In this document: positions 27,118-35,333 of the stretch, in pieces
How positions within the stretch are numbered: position 1 is the first letter of the stretch
How the letters are laid out: every line of letters starts with the position of its first letter
Source: Akkermansiaceae bacterium
GTDB lineage: Bacteria > Verrucomicrobiota > Verrucomicrobiia > Verrucomicrobiales > Akkermansiaceae
Length of the DNA: 64,000 bases
NCBI GenBank assembly: GCA_017798145.1
Contig: CP059069.1
Coordinates: 1,659,226 to 1,723,225 of the forward strand
Reading direction: 5' to 3'
Made by a program: the position numbers and the translations under genes
The notes under the pieces: model-generated
What the model saw: the letters and a program-made list of their open reading frames with translations, nothing else
Databases searched by the model: none
Told to the model about the DNA's origin: nothing

Positions 27118-28137
27118 TTACTTGGCGAAGCTTTCGTAGGCGGTGCCCAGCTGGGATCGCTCCGGCGACGGCCCCTCGGTCACCCGGAACCGGTAGCGGA
27201 GGGTGATCGACTCGCCGTCGGCCAGCTTGATGGCCGGGAACTCGCCGAAGCGACCGTAGTCGCGGTAGGCGGACCAGCGTGAACCGTCGGGGTTATCCGG
27301 ATGGCTCATGTGCTGGACGGTCCATGTCTTGCCATCGGCCTCGAAGGTCTGGGCGACCCAGGGGAGGCCGGGGTTCTTCTTGGGCGTGATGCCTTCCTCA
27401 TGAAAGGTGTAGCGGGCGCTCTTGTTCCCGGCCACTTCCTGGCTCGGCCGGAAATGGATGCCGGCATGCTCCGGGTCACCCCCGAGTTCGACGGCGCCGT
27501 GGGCGGCGGTCAGCTTGCTGGTGAAGTCGATCAGGGCATACGCACCCTCGTCGGAGAAGTGCACGGTCAGGGTGCGGGACTCCTCTAGGACGGGATGGCC
27601 CTCGTTTCCGATCCAGTCGATGCGGCTCGTCATGCTCGCCGATTCAGCGGCACTCTTCTTCTCGGTGAACGAGACATGCTTCTGTGTGGTGTCGCGCACG
27701 TGCCAGAGGTCGTGGTTCCGGCCGTCGTGCCTGATCTTGTTCCAGCCGATGAAAATCCCGCGGTGGTGGGGATACTTTCCGCCGGGGCCTTTCGTGATCG
27801 GCTTTCCGCCGGGACCGAGGACATGGTGGAAGACCTTGGCGGTGTCGAACGTGACCTTGCCATCATCCCCGATCTCGTGGGCGTATTCGTAACGCAACAC
27901 CGGTGCGCCGTCGGCAGCGAGTATGGTGAGGTGCTTCCCCGCTTCATCGACGAACGACGGCTCTGCGTGCGCGGCGACGAGCGGCAGGACGAAGACGAAG
28001 GAGCCAAGCAGAAGGGCACGTTTTTCCATCGAATTCCGATACTCCCGATATTCGCCCTTTCTGGCAAAAAATCTCACCCAAGCCCCGCGATCCGAGGACA
28101 TAGGGCTTACTGGTTCGGTGGCATCGGTGTTCATCAT
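27118..28137 (-). CDS. PmoA family protein (DUF6807), secreted
   Basis: 339 aa from 28137, where AAGGAAG lies 4 nt before ATG. An internal ATG at 28029 starts a cleaner signal peptide (M-E-K-R-A-L-L-L-G-S-F-V-F-V-L-P) and would give 303 aa, so the start is unsettled. The body matches the PmoA/DUF6807 family: Y-P-H-H-R-G-I-F-I-G-W-N-K, H-A-G-I-H-F-R-P-S-Q-E-V and the late H-P-D-N-P. The family name comes from a distant similarity; its biochemical role is unknown and it commonly sits in sugar-degradation loci of PVC bacteria. It is first in the long minus-strand run of the island, with palindrome site 4 upstream. Confidence 0.8.
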   Translation of the reverse strand: MMNTDATEPVSPMSSDRGAWVRFFARKGEYREYRNSMEKRALLLGSFVFVLPLVAAHAEPSFVDEAGKHLTILAADGAPVLRYEYAHEIGDDGKVTFDTAKVFHHVLGPGGKPITKGPGGKYPHHRGIFIGWNKIRHDGRNHDLWHVRDTTQKHVSFTEKKSAAESASMTSRIDWIGNEGHPVLEESRTLTVHFSDEGAYALIDFTSKLTAAHGAVELGGDPEHAGIHFRPSQEVAGNKSARYTFHEEGITPKKNPGLPWVAQTFEADGKTWTVQHMSHPDNPDGSRWSAYRDYGRFGEFPAIKLADGESITLRYRFRVTEGPSPERSQLGTAYESFAK

Positions 28138-28757
28138 GGGTCTTCCTTTCTACGCAGGTTTGTTAATGTGCTTGCCACCATGCCGGAACCCAAGGGCTAC
28201 AGGCGGGGCGCCCGTTTGCGTCAGGGGAAAAGCCAAGCAGGCGCCCATTCCATGCGCCAGTCCCCAAAGCGGGGACAGCCGGAATCAGCCCCTTGGCCTT
28301 TTCTCCACGGGATTCGGGGAAGAAGCGGCTGATTTTTCGGTAACGTTTGGTGATTCGTAGCCTTTCCAAACAGGTGAGCAGTAGAGAGCCGGACCCCGGA
28401 ACGACCCGGGGCTACGGGCAGCAGTTGCAGGAGATCGTCCAGCAACTGACCGCTTCCCAAACGAGAATCCACGCCTTCATTGCCTCGCTCATGCCGGGCA
28501 GCCGTGCCCGCTACCGGCCCGGGTCGAACTTCCTCGCCTAGGCGTTTTCCATCGCCCGCTTCCAGGTGCTCAGCCAGCACAAGCGCGACAGGCGCGACAA
28601 GAGGCTGGCGCTCTCCTCCCATCTCCTGAATCTGCTAACCGAGGAGGTGCCGACAGGCGAGAGTCACGATGACTGCATGAATGCACATGAAGGCTGCAAA
28701 TCCAATCCCACAGAAAGCCATCGAACCGACGCCTGATCAGGTCATCTAACCAACGAC
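28138..28757. other. Gene-poor stretch with island palindrome and unrecognised remnants
   Basis: About 620 bp between the PmoA-like gene and the dead dld. It holds palindrome site 4 (28260-28276). Short open frames exist (for example 28347-28541 on the plus strand) but show no motif, and no family was recognised. Confidence 0.5.
28260..28276 (-). promoter_or_regulatory. Island palindrome, site 4
   Basis: Plus strand GTCCCC-AAAGC-GGGGAC; toward the downstream minus-strand gene it reads GTCCCC-GCTTT-GGGGAC, identical to sites 2 and 3. It lies 123 bp upstream of the 28137 start. The following 42 nt resemble those after site 3 at about two thirds of positions. Confidence 0.6.
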
Positions 28758-29411
28758 ATCGTGCTGCATCTCATCGGCAAATTCTCCCCAACCACCTATC
28801 CCCGAGGCTGTTGGAATAGCGCGACTGCTTCCAATACTACCTGCCTCAACACGGCGGATGAGGGGGTCGGAGAGGCCAGGCAATATCTGGAAACCTGGAG
28901 CCAGGACGGCGATCTCTGTTATTTTGAGTGCGGTGAAGAGGAATAGGCGGCTGTGTTGCTGCACCGCTTCGCAGCAGCGGGCGCTGCGATCCAATACCAG
29001 ATCATGCATCAAATGAATGCCGAAGAGGTGCTCGCCCATGACGTGGCGCCACGGGGCGACGATCCGGAATGGATCGAGGAACTGCCCGCCGATATCACCG
29101 AGAACCTGATCATGACCCTCTACTACGGACACTTCATGTGCAATGTCTTTCACCAGGACTACATCTTCAAGAAAGGCACGGAAACCGAAGTCGTCAAAAC
29201 AGTCATGGAGCAGCGACTGGAGGCGAAGGGTGCCAAGCTGCCGGCCGAACACAACATCAGCCACATCTTCAAGGCGGAGCCGGCTCTCAGGGAATTTTAT
29301 TTGGAACTTGATCCCACACATATTTTCAATCCTGGCATCGGAAAGCGGCGCAAGCACGGTTACTCAACTCGATCGACTCCACTGGCCAAAGACCCCAAAA
29401 ACTTTGGTTGA
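28758..29411 (+). pseudogene. dld: D-lactate dehydrogenase (quinone), C-terminal remnant
   Basis: The open part (from 28947 on) matches the C-terminal membrane-binding domain of Dld: H-R-F-A-A-A-G-A-A, Y-Y-G-H-F-M-C-N-V-F-H-Q-D-Y, P-A-E-H-N and F-N-P-G-I-G-K. Upstream, a piece in another frame reads R-D-C-F-Q-Y-Y-L-P-Q, preceded by a TAG where Tyr is expected. A further frame then gives E-A-R-Q-Y-L-E-T-W up to an in-frame TAG at 28944-28946. At least one frameshift and two stops are needed, and the FAD-binding half is absent. An intact Dld would oxidise D-lactate at the inner membrane. Confidence 0.8.
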
Positions 29412-29533
29412 CCCAAGTGATCGAGTGTGGTCGGGACGGCCGGATTGACTGCATTACGCCCAGTCCAAGCGGAATGCGGCTACCAGCAACCCTACGGGCT
29501 TTCAAACTTGCTTCCCATCTGGAAGCCAACAAA

Positions 29534-29559
29534 AAAGCCACCCGCCTGTGGGTGGCTTT
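29534..29559 (-). terminator. Terminator hairpin in tRNA-Pro repeat unit
   Basis: AAAGCCACCC pairs perfectly with GGGTGGCTTT (10 bp, 6-nt loop). On the minus strand the hairpin ends in a run of six T. Confidence 0.7.
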
Positions 29560-29715
29560 AAATTGGTCGGGACGGCCAGATTGAGGTTTCTCCAAAACCT
29601 CCAAGCGAAGTGCATGGCCCTCCGGCAATGAGAGAGTATATTGCTCGCTAACAACTCGCCTTGCTTTCGAACTTCCGCCATAGCGGAATGGTTCTCACAG
29701 ACCTTCCCGCCAAAT

Positions 29716-29744
29716 AAAAAACCACCCCCAAGGGGCGGTTCCTT
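29716..29744 (-). terminator. Terminator hairpin in tRNA-Pro repeat unit
   Basis: AACCACCCC pairs with GGGGCGGTT with one mismatch around a 3-nt loop. On the minus strand it is followed by a T-rich tract. Its sequence differs from the other two hairpins of the array but its place is the same. Confidence 0.6.
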
Positions 29745-29904
29745 TAAAATGGTCGGGACGGCCAGATTGGCTCCACCCCGTTCCGCCCAAGCGGCGTGCG
29801 AAATGCTCCTCCGGATTTCGGTTGGGGCAACTCAGCCGCTGCAAGCGGCTCCTGCTTTCGAACTTTCCGCCGCGCGGAAGGATCTCACCGACCGTTCCGG
29901 AAAA

Positions 29905-29935
29905 CCAAAAACCTCCCGCAAGGGGAGGTTTTTGG
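29905..29935 (-). terminator. Terminator of tRNA-Pro
   Basis: On the minus strand, immediately after the tRNA 3' end, AAACCTCCCC pairs with GGGAGGTTT and is followed by TTGGTTTT. A typical rho-independent terminator. Confidence 0.75.
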
Positions 29936-29936
29936 G

Positions 29937-30013
29937 TGGTCGGGACGGCCAGATTCGAACTGACGACATCCTGCTCCCAAAGCAGGCGCTCTACCAGGCT
30001 GAGCTACGTCCCG
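29937..30013 (-). tRNA. tRNA-Pro(TGG)
   Basis: 77 nt including an encoded CCA. The acceptor stem CGGGACG pairs with CGTCCCG, the D-arm carries AGCTCAG...GGTAGAGC, the anticodon stem is CCTGC/GCAGG with loop TTTGGGA (anticodon TGG), and the T-loop is GTTCGAATC. It decodes proline CCN codons. The 3' half is duplicated at 2422-2469, which makes it the probable integration target of the island. Confidence 0.95.
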
Positions 30014-30362
30014 AGTGGTTGGGGGCGGGAAATTGATGCAACGAGCACCGGGACGCAAGGATATTTCACAGGCTCGCCGAGGAATTGTTCCCACAAGGCG
30101 GGAGACAGGGCGCCTCCGACACCCAAGCCCATGGAGCCCGGGGCGCATCATGCCTTGCCACCCATGGCAGGCAAAGCTGCAAATCGCCCCTCTTCCAGCA
30201 GGACTGCATTGAGGCTTCCCTGGCCTCTTGCACCCCCCATGCATCCCACGGATCCGTTTGGGCAGAAAAAAGATCGACGCACCGGATCCAGCAAGCTTGT
30301 ATGGGAAATCTGGGTTAGCTCCTTCTTTCCCGGGGCGAAAAAACACACATTACGGAAAAATC
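30014..30362. other. Intergenic region upstream of the adhesin-like gene
   Basis: About 350 bp with no recognisable gene, repeat or terminator. It contains the leader and promoters of the plus-strand gene at 30363 and the promoter of the divergent tRNA-Pro. No clear -35/-10 pair was identified. Confidence 0.4.
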
Positions 30363-33300
30363 ATGGGTAATCGGAATAACAGCATATTGGCCCTGGCTTC
30401 GGCGCTGGGGTTGGGGCTTGGCGCGGGGAGCGCGACGGCGCAAACAACCATCGATGTCGGCGGAGCCGGCGTGATCGGCACCACCCCGCTGGCTGTGGAC
30501 GGCGGCAGGGCAACCGTGCCCAACAACGGGGCGAACTGGCAGGCCGCAGGCGGGGCCGGCATCGTTTATTCCAGCCTCACGAGCCCGCAGTTCGTCGTGC
30601 CCGCCACCCATGTGGACGGCCAGATGCTGACCCTCAAATTCACGCACCGCTACAATTTCGAGGATGACTGGGACGGCGGCGTGGTTTTCGCAAACATCAA
30701 CGGAGCCGGCGAAACGTATGTGGATGAGAACGCATTCTCCCAGAACGGCTATACGAAAAACAACCTGATCGGCTCGGTATGGACGGATGGCAGGTGGGCT
30801 TTCAACAGCGCGACCACCGGTTGGCTCGCCGGTAATTTGGTCGAAACCATCGCAACCATAGGGCCGGTCAACCGGGGGGACACCGTCTCAATCACTTTCA
30901 GGGGCGGCTGGGACGATGCCTACAACCAGCCGGAGGATCCTGCCAGCCCCTACGGCAGCCCCGGCCCGGCCTGGGAGATCGGCAGTTTCCATCTAAGCGA
31001 TAGCTCCAGCACGGCATTCTCGGAAATCAATTTCACCACCGACGGCCCCTCGGATTTCAGCGTCGCCAGCGACGCCCGCCTCTCCGGCCCGTGGAGTTAT
31101 CCGAGGATCACATCACGCTTCGAGATCACGGACGCCCCGTCTTCCGACAGTTACGTTCCGGACACCCAGCCGAGCGTGATCGACCTCAACGGCATCGATG
31201 TCGAGATCTCCCTGCTAGCGGGGACGCTTGTCGGAGGGGAGGTTTTCACGCTCTTCGACCTTACCGGAGGTTCGACCCTGGCGGGTTCGATCAACAGCAT
31301 CAGCCTTCCCCCCATTGGGCAATGGGACACCAGCGCCCTCGCGACGGCAGGGACGATTACCTTCGTTTCCCCTCCCCCTGAGCTTACATGGAACATCGCA
31401 GGCGGTGGAGACTGGGATTTCGTCACACCGAATTGGATCGGGAGTTCGACCCTTTTCACCGACGGAGCCAACGTCACATTCAACAACCCGGCTGGCGGGG
31501 TCATCAAGGTCGTCAACCAGGGCACTGCACCGAACCGGATCACGGTGGATTCCGCCGGCACCTACAAGCTTGTTTCCGGGGTCGTCCCCACCGGTGTTGC
31601 GAATTCGATTTCCTCCGGGGCTTTGGTGAAAAACGGACCCGGAACACTTCAGATCGGAGATGACACGCTCAACCAGCAATTTGGCGGCACCCCGAACATC
31701 CATTCCAATAATTTCTCGAGTGTTACGATCAACTCGGGAACCCTGAAATACAATTCCATCCAAGCACTTGGAACCGGGACGCTGACCCTCGCCGGAGGCG
31801 TGACGGTGATCCAGGCGCGCGTCGAGGGGCGGATCTTCACGAACAACGAGGACATCAAGAACGATGTTGTGCTCAGCGGTGGGCTTGTGAACCTGCCGAT
31901 GGCCTTCGGCAGCGAAAACAAGGGGATCTGGATCTCGAAGACCTGCACGGGCCCCGGGGGATTCAACGTCACGGGCGACAGCCGGTATCTGGGGCTTTCC
32001 AATGCCGGGAACAGCTTCGGAGGCGGGATCACCCTGACGACCACCGCCACCAACAACCCGGCGGTTGTGGACTTCAGCACCTACACCTCCCTGGGGACGG
32101 GAACCCTGACGATCACCGAAAACCTGATCACCAACACCTCCCCGCGCGGCGGCCTGACGAGCCGTGCCGACCTTCCCGGAAACGAAAGCTTTCCCAACGG
32201 TGTGACCAATCCGGTCATCACCGCCACGGGCAAGTTTTTCAACATCCATTGTGCGAATGCCGCACATAGCCTGCAACTCGGCGGAGTGATCTCGGGAGGG
32301 GGCACGGTGCGCAAGTGGAAGAACGCCAGCACTGTGATTCTCTCCGGGGCAAACACCTACACCGGCGGCACCCGGATCGATGCCGGGACCATCGCCCTTG
32401 GAGCGGACAACACGCTCCCCGACACGGCGCCTGTGATCCTCGGTGCGGGCACGCTCGATGCCGCCACATTCAGCGACAAGACGGGAACCCTGGATCCGAC
32501 GGCGGCGGGCTTCATCAACCTGGGTGCCGGAGGGGCACTCGCCTTCGCGGACAGCAGCGAGGTCGATTGGACAGGTGGCACGATCGAGGTTTCGGGAACA
32601 TTCGTATCCGGTTCCTCGCTGCGTTTCGGCACGGACTCCGGCGGCCTGTCCGCCAACCAGATCGCGCAGATCACCGTGCCGGGCATCAGCCCGCTGGCCC
32701 TCGATGATAACGGATACCTGATCCAATACGTGGAACCGAACTTCGCGAACTGGATCTCGGGTTTTCCGGGGGTCGGGTCCCTCACAGGCTTCCATGATGA
32801 CGCGGACGGCGACGGCAACGCCAACGGCTTGGAAAACTTCTTCGGCACCGATCCGGGCGCTTTCACGCCGGGCATCATTCTCGGCACACCGGGCGGCGGC
32901 AGTTTCAGCTTCACCCACCCGCAGAATCCGTCGCCGGTCAGCGACATCACCGCCCCGGCCTACTCCTGGTCGAAAAATCTCGCAACTTTCCATGCGGATG
33001 GCGCGACAGACGGCGAGGGGACGACCGTGGATTTCTCTCCGCTGGCAGGCGGAGGCACGGCAACGGTGACGGCAACGGTGAGCGGGACGCCGACGGATAA
33101 GCTCTTCATACGTGTGGGAGTCGGACAGATCGTGTTCAACCCCATCCTGCTGGATGAGAATTTCGACGCCGACACCGCCCTGCCGGCCGGATGGGTCAGC
33201 AACGGCCCCGTCGCCGGGACGAATTGGGAAGTGGGCAATCCTACCGGAGGGTATGCCACAGGCCCCGTGGGCGGCGCGAACAGCCCTGACCATTGTGTGG

Positions 33301-33680
33301 GGACCAACATTTCCTCGAACGGCGGCGAGTACACCTCCTCCACCGACATCACGCTGAAATCACCCATCCTCACGATCCCGGGCGGCAGCCCGGCGACCCT
33401 CACCTTCGCCCAATTCGTGGATACCGACCTCACCGGGGACTTTGCTTCCGTTCGCATCCTGGATGCCGACAACGCGGATGCCCCCATCGCCGGGGTAGGG
33501 ATCCTCAACATCGAAGGCGACGGGACAGGTGCGGCATGGGCGCAAAGGACCCTGGAAATGCCATTGCCCGCCGTGGGTGGGAAGAACATACGCGTCGAGT
33601 TCCGCTTCACCAGCGATGCGATCACGAACTACGGCGGCTACTACATCGACGATGTGAAGGTCGTCATACCAGAGCCTTGA
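30363..33680 (+). CDS. Large secreted protein with autotransporter-associated beta-strand repeats and a choice-of-anchor-J-like domain
   Basis: 1105 aa from the ATG at 30363, which starts a signal peptide (L-A-L-A-S-A-L-G-L-G-L-G-A-G-S-A-T-A); the frame to 30228 is not used. The middle carries autotransporter-associated repeat motifs such as N-T-Y-T-G-G-T-R-I-D-A-G-T-I-A-L-G. A D-rich linker (D-A-D-G-D-G-N-A-N-G-L-E-N) follows, typical of Verrucomicrobia surface proteins. The last 170 residues look like a choice-of-anchor J/MAM-like domain (E-N-F-D-A-D-T-A-L-P-A-G-W). It ends in V-I-P-E-P and stop, as if a PEP-CTERM tail had been cut at the first three residues. Likely surface adhesin; the binding target is unknown. 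Confidence 0.75.
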   Translation: MGNRNNSILALASALGLGLGAGSATAQTTIDVGGAGVIGTTPLAVDGGRATVPNNGANWQAAGGAGIVYSSLTSPQFVVPATHVDGQMLTLKFTHRYNFEDDWDGGVVFANINGAGETYVDENAFSQNGYTKNNLIGSVWTDGRWAFNSATTGWLAGNLVETIATIGPVNRGDTVSITFRGGWDDAYNQPEDPASPYGSPGPAWEIGSFHLSDSSSTAFSEINFTTDGPSDFSVASDARLSGPWSYPRITSRFEITDAPSSDSYVPDTQPSVIDLNGIDVEISLLAGTLVGGEVFTLFDLTGGSTLAGSINSISLPPIGQWDTSALATAGTITFVSPPPELTWNIAGGGDWDFVTPNWIGSSTLFTDGANVTFNNPAGGVIKVVNQGTAPNRITVDSAGTYKLVSGVVPTGVANSISSGALVKNGPGTLQIGDDTLNQQFGGTPNIHSNNFSSVTINSGTLKYNSIQALGTGTLTLAGGVTVIQARVEGRIFTNNEDIKNDVVLSGGLVNLPMAFGSENKGIWISKTCTGPGGFNVTGDSRYLGLSNAGNSFGGGITLTTTATNNPAVVDFSTYTSLGTGTLTITENLITNTSPRGGLTSRADLPGNESFPNGVTNPVITATGKFFNIHCANAAHSLQLGGVISGGGTVRKWKNASTVILSGANTYTGGTRIDAGTIALGADNTLPDTAPVILGAGTLDAATFSDKTGTLDPTAAGFINLGAGGALAFADSSEVDWTGGTIEVSGTFVSGSSLRFGTDSGGLSANQIAQITVPGISPLALDDNGYLIQYVEPNFANWISGFPGVGSLTGFHDDADGDGNANGLENFFGTDPGAFTPGIILGTPGGGSFSFTHPQNPSPVSDITAPAYSWSKNLATFHADGATDGEGTTVDFSPLAGGGTATVTATVSGTPTDKLFIRVGVGQIVFNPILLDENFDADTALPAGWVSNGPVAGTNWEVGNPTGGYATGPVGGANSPDHCVGTNISSNGGEYTSSTDITLKSPILTIPGGSPATLTFAQFVDTDLTGDFASVRILDADNADAPIAGVGILNIEGDGTGAAWAQRTLEMPLPAVGGKNIRVEFRFTSDAITNYGGYYIDDVKVVIPEP

Positions 33681-33731
33681 CCCCATCCCGGGGTATCGGA
33701 CGGAAGCCTTCTCCGGCAGGGGCTTCCGTCA

Positions 33732-33800
33732 GAACTCGCCCTTGAAGGAACAGCGAACCGTGGGGGCATTGAAGGTCATCGTCTCGTCATACATTTTGCG
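33732..33800 (-). pseudogene. 3' remnant of a second queD-like gene
   Basis: On the minus strand the last about 20 codons read T-M-T-F-N-A-P-T-V-R-C-S-F-K-G-E-F and stop, next to I-F-E-T-P-T-A-R-C-S-F-K-G-E-F in the intact queD at 34968. DNA identity over the last 57 bp is roughly 70 percent. No upstream part of the gene was found. Confidence 0.6.
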
Positions 33801-33888
33801 TGTCCATTCACCCTTTGGTGAATAACCAGCCGAAGAAGATTGGCATTTGCCTCTGTCCTCGAGCAATTGAACCAATCGGGGTATTGGC

Positions 33889-34746
33889 TCAAGGAGCGCA
33901 CCTGCGGCGGCGGAGCATGAGGAAAGTCGACAAACCGATGAGCGCGGCCGAGGAAGGTTCGGGAATCACGGAAAACATATCCGCCGCCTCGGTTCCGATC
34001 CGGATTTCGTCGAAAGCAACCTGATCGATTTGACCGTCGCCATTGGGGGTGTTCGCATTCTGCCTGGAGAGGGTAATTGTCGTCAGGTCGGCTGCGATGC
34101 CGGTTCCAGAGAACGTGTAGGTTGCGTCCGCATTGGCATTGGTGAGATCGCCCGCGCTTGCAGGGTTCACGAACAGGCGGGCCGTATCCGGATTCCCTGG
34201 ACTCAAATCCAGCTTGATCACGAAATGCGCCGCTTCATCTGTGATCGCTTTGCCGGAACTCAGGTCACCGAAAGACCCTGAATCATTTCGAATCAGGCGC
34301 CATTGGGTGGAGCTCGAAGGCCAGATACCTGCACCAATCCGGTCGTTGTTAGCGCTTGTGTTGAGGGAAAGCCACATCTGTGTCGGATCACTGCCGCCCT
34401 TTTCGGCCAGCCAACCTACATAAACCGTTCCGCTCGAAATCCCTGACGCAAGATTCCTGCTCATGCCGGTGAATTGAGATGTGGTCACTGCTGTCTGCGC
34501 TTTGCCGCCCGATGCAGGCAGGGAACCGTAGGTTAGACCTCCACCGGCATCGACAAGTCCCCCGGTCCAGTTGTTCGCCCAGCCAAAGCCCTGCCCTTGG
34601 CCGCCCAGATTACCTGCCGTGTAGCCGACGAATTGATCGTAAGCGAGCAACGCGGCTTGGGCGGAATGCGTCGATACGGCGATTGCGCATACAACCGGCA
34701 AACATGAGGCCTTAAAACTGACCCCGAAGGAGAGTCTTGAAATCAT
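33889..34746 (-). CDS. PEP-CTERM sorting-domain protein, hypothetical
   Basis: 285 aa from the ATG at 34746 (seven codons more if started at 34767). A signal peptide ends near A-Q-A-A. The middle is compact with a concanavalin-like look (D-Q-F-V-G-Y, then Y-D-Q style strands and V-A-F-D-E-I-R-I-G-T), as in many Verrucomicrobia PEP-CTERM proteins. The C-terminus is a full sorting signal: V-I-P-E-P-S-S-A-A-L-I-G-L-S-T-F-L-M-L followed by R-R-R-R. It should be cleaved by an exosortase and delivered to the cell surface or exopolymer. The gene lies between the queD remnant and the intact queD. Confidence 0.8.
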   Translation of the reverse strand: MISRLSFGVSFKASCLPVVCAIAVSTHSAQAALLAYDQFVGYTAGNLGGQGQGFGWANNWTGGLVDAGGGLTYGSLPASGGKAQTAVTTSQFTGMSRNLASGISSGTVYVGWLAEKGGSDPTQMWLSLNTSANNDRIGAGIWPSSSTQWRLIRNDSGSFGDLSSGKAITDEAAHFVIKLDLSPGNPDTARLFVNPASAGDLTNANADATYTFSGTGIAADLTTITLSRQNANTPNGDGQIDQVAFDEIRIGTEAADMFSVIPEPSSAALIGLSTFLMLRRRRCAP

Positions 34747-34967
34747 CCGCCGATTATTGGACGCCAACCCATTGCATCAAGTTTTTTTTGACCACGCCAT
34801 CATGGCTCCAAGGTCATCGGAGCTGAAGAACTCGGTGAAGCGTAGGCTTCCCCGACGAGGGAACATTTGAAAACAAAGGATAGGGCAGGCTTGGGGATGG
34901 TCGCCTGGCCGCAACGGGGCGGCCAGGCGAGGCAGTTTGTCGGGCGGTTGCCGACGCTTGTGTATCC

Positions 34968-35333
34968 CTAGAACTCGCCCTTGAACGAGCAGCGCGCGGT
35001 GGGGGTTTCGAAAATCACGATCTCGGCGAGACCGGGGAGTTGCGGCTCGAGTTTTTTCCAGAACCAGCCGGCCATGATCTCGATGGTTGGGCTTTCCAGT
35101 CCCTCGATGTCGTTCAGGTAGGAATGGTCGAGTTGCTCCAGAAGGGGATTCATCGCGTTTGAAATGAGCTTGTGGTCGTAGATCCAGCCGATTTTCTCAT
35201 CGACCGTGCCCTCGATGTGGATCTCCACCTTGAAGCTATGCCCATGCATGTGGCGGCACTTGTGGCCTTCCGGCAGTGAGGGCAGTGTATGGGCGGCCTC
35301 GAAGCGGAAGTCTTTCGTGATTCTGGCTTTCAT
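34968..35333 (-). CDS. queD: 6-carboxy-5,6,7,8-tetrahydropterin synthase / 6-pyruvoyl-tetrahydropterin synthase family
   Basis: 121 aa from the ATG at 35333; the frame further upstream overlaps the FGE gene and is not used. Zinc ligands H15, H30 and H32 and the catalytic C26 are in F-E-A-A-H and C-R-H-M-H-G-H. The D-H-S-Y-L-N-D segment and the terminal F-E-T-P-T-A-R-C match the family. QueD converts dihydroneopterin triphosphate to carboxytetrahydropterin, the first committed step toward queuosine. It is divergent from the FGE gene with 100 bp between starts. Confidence 0.9.
   Translation of the reverse strand: MKARITKDFRFEAAHTLPSLPEGHKCRHMHGHSFKVEIHIEGTVDEKIGWIYDHKLISNAMNPLLEQLDHSYLNDIEGLESPTIEIMAGWFWKKLEPQLPGLAEIVIFETPTARCSFKGEF

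Larger units (their letters stand above)
29428..29936 (-). repeat. Decayed tandem array of tRNA-Pro 3' ends, each with a terminator hairpin
   Basis: Copies of the last 19 bases of tRNA-Pro (CCA end included) lie at 29428-29446 (one mismatch), 29564-29582 and 29750-29768, downstream of the intact gene at 29937. The steps are 136, 186 and 187 bp. The sequence between copies is also related: near-identical pieces such as CTTTCGAACTT and GCGGAA recur. The two later copies are each preceded, on the plus strand, by a terminator-like hairpin. This looks like duplication or repeated integration at the tRNA 3' end, followed by decay. Confidence 0.7.

Noticed and set aside
28347..28541. Small plus-strand ORF near the palindrome as a transposase remnant
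   Set aside because: No transposase motif or terminal inverted repeats were visible, and the frame ends quickly.
33682..33696. ACCCC-ATCCC-GGGGT as another island-type palindrome
   Set aside because: It lies at the 3' end of the adhesin gene, not upstream of a gene, and the arm sequence differs; it may be a weak terminator stem.
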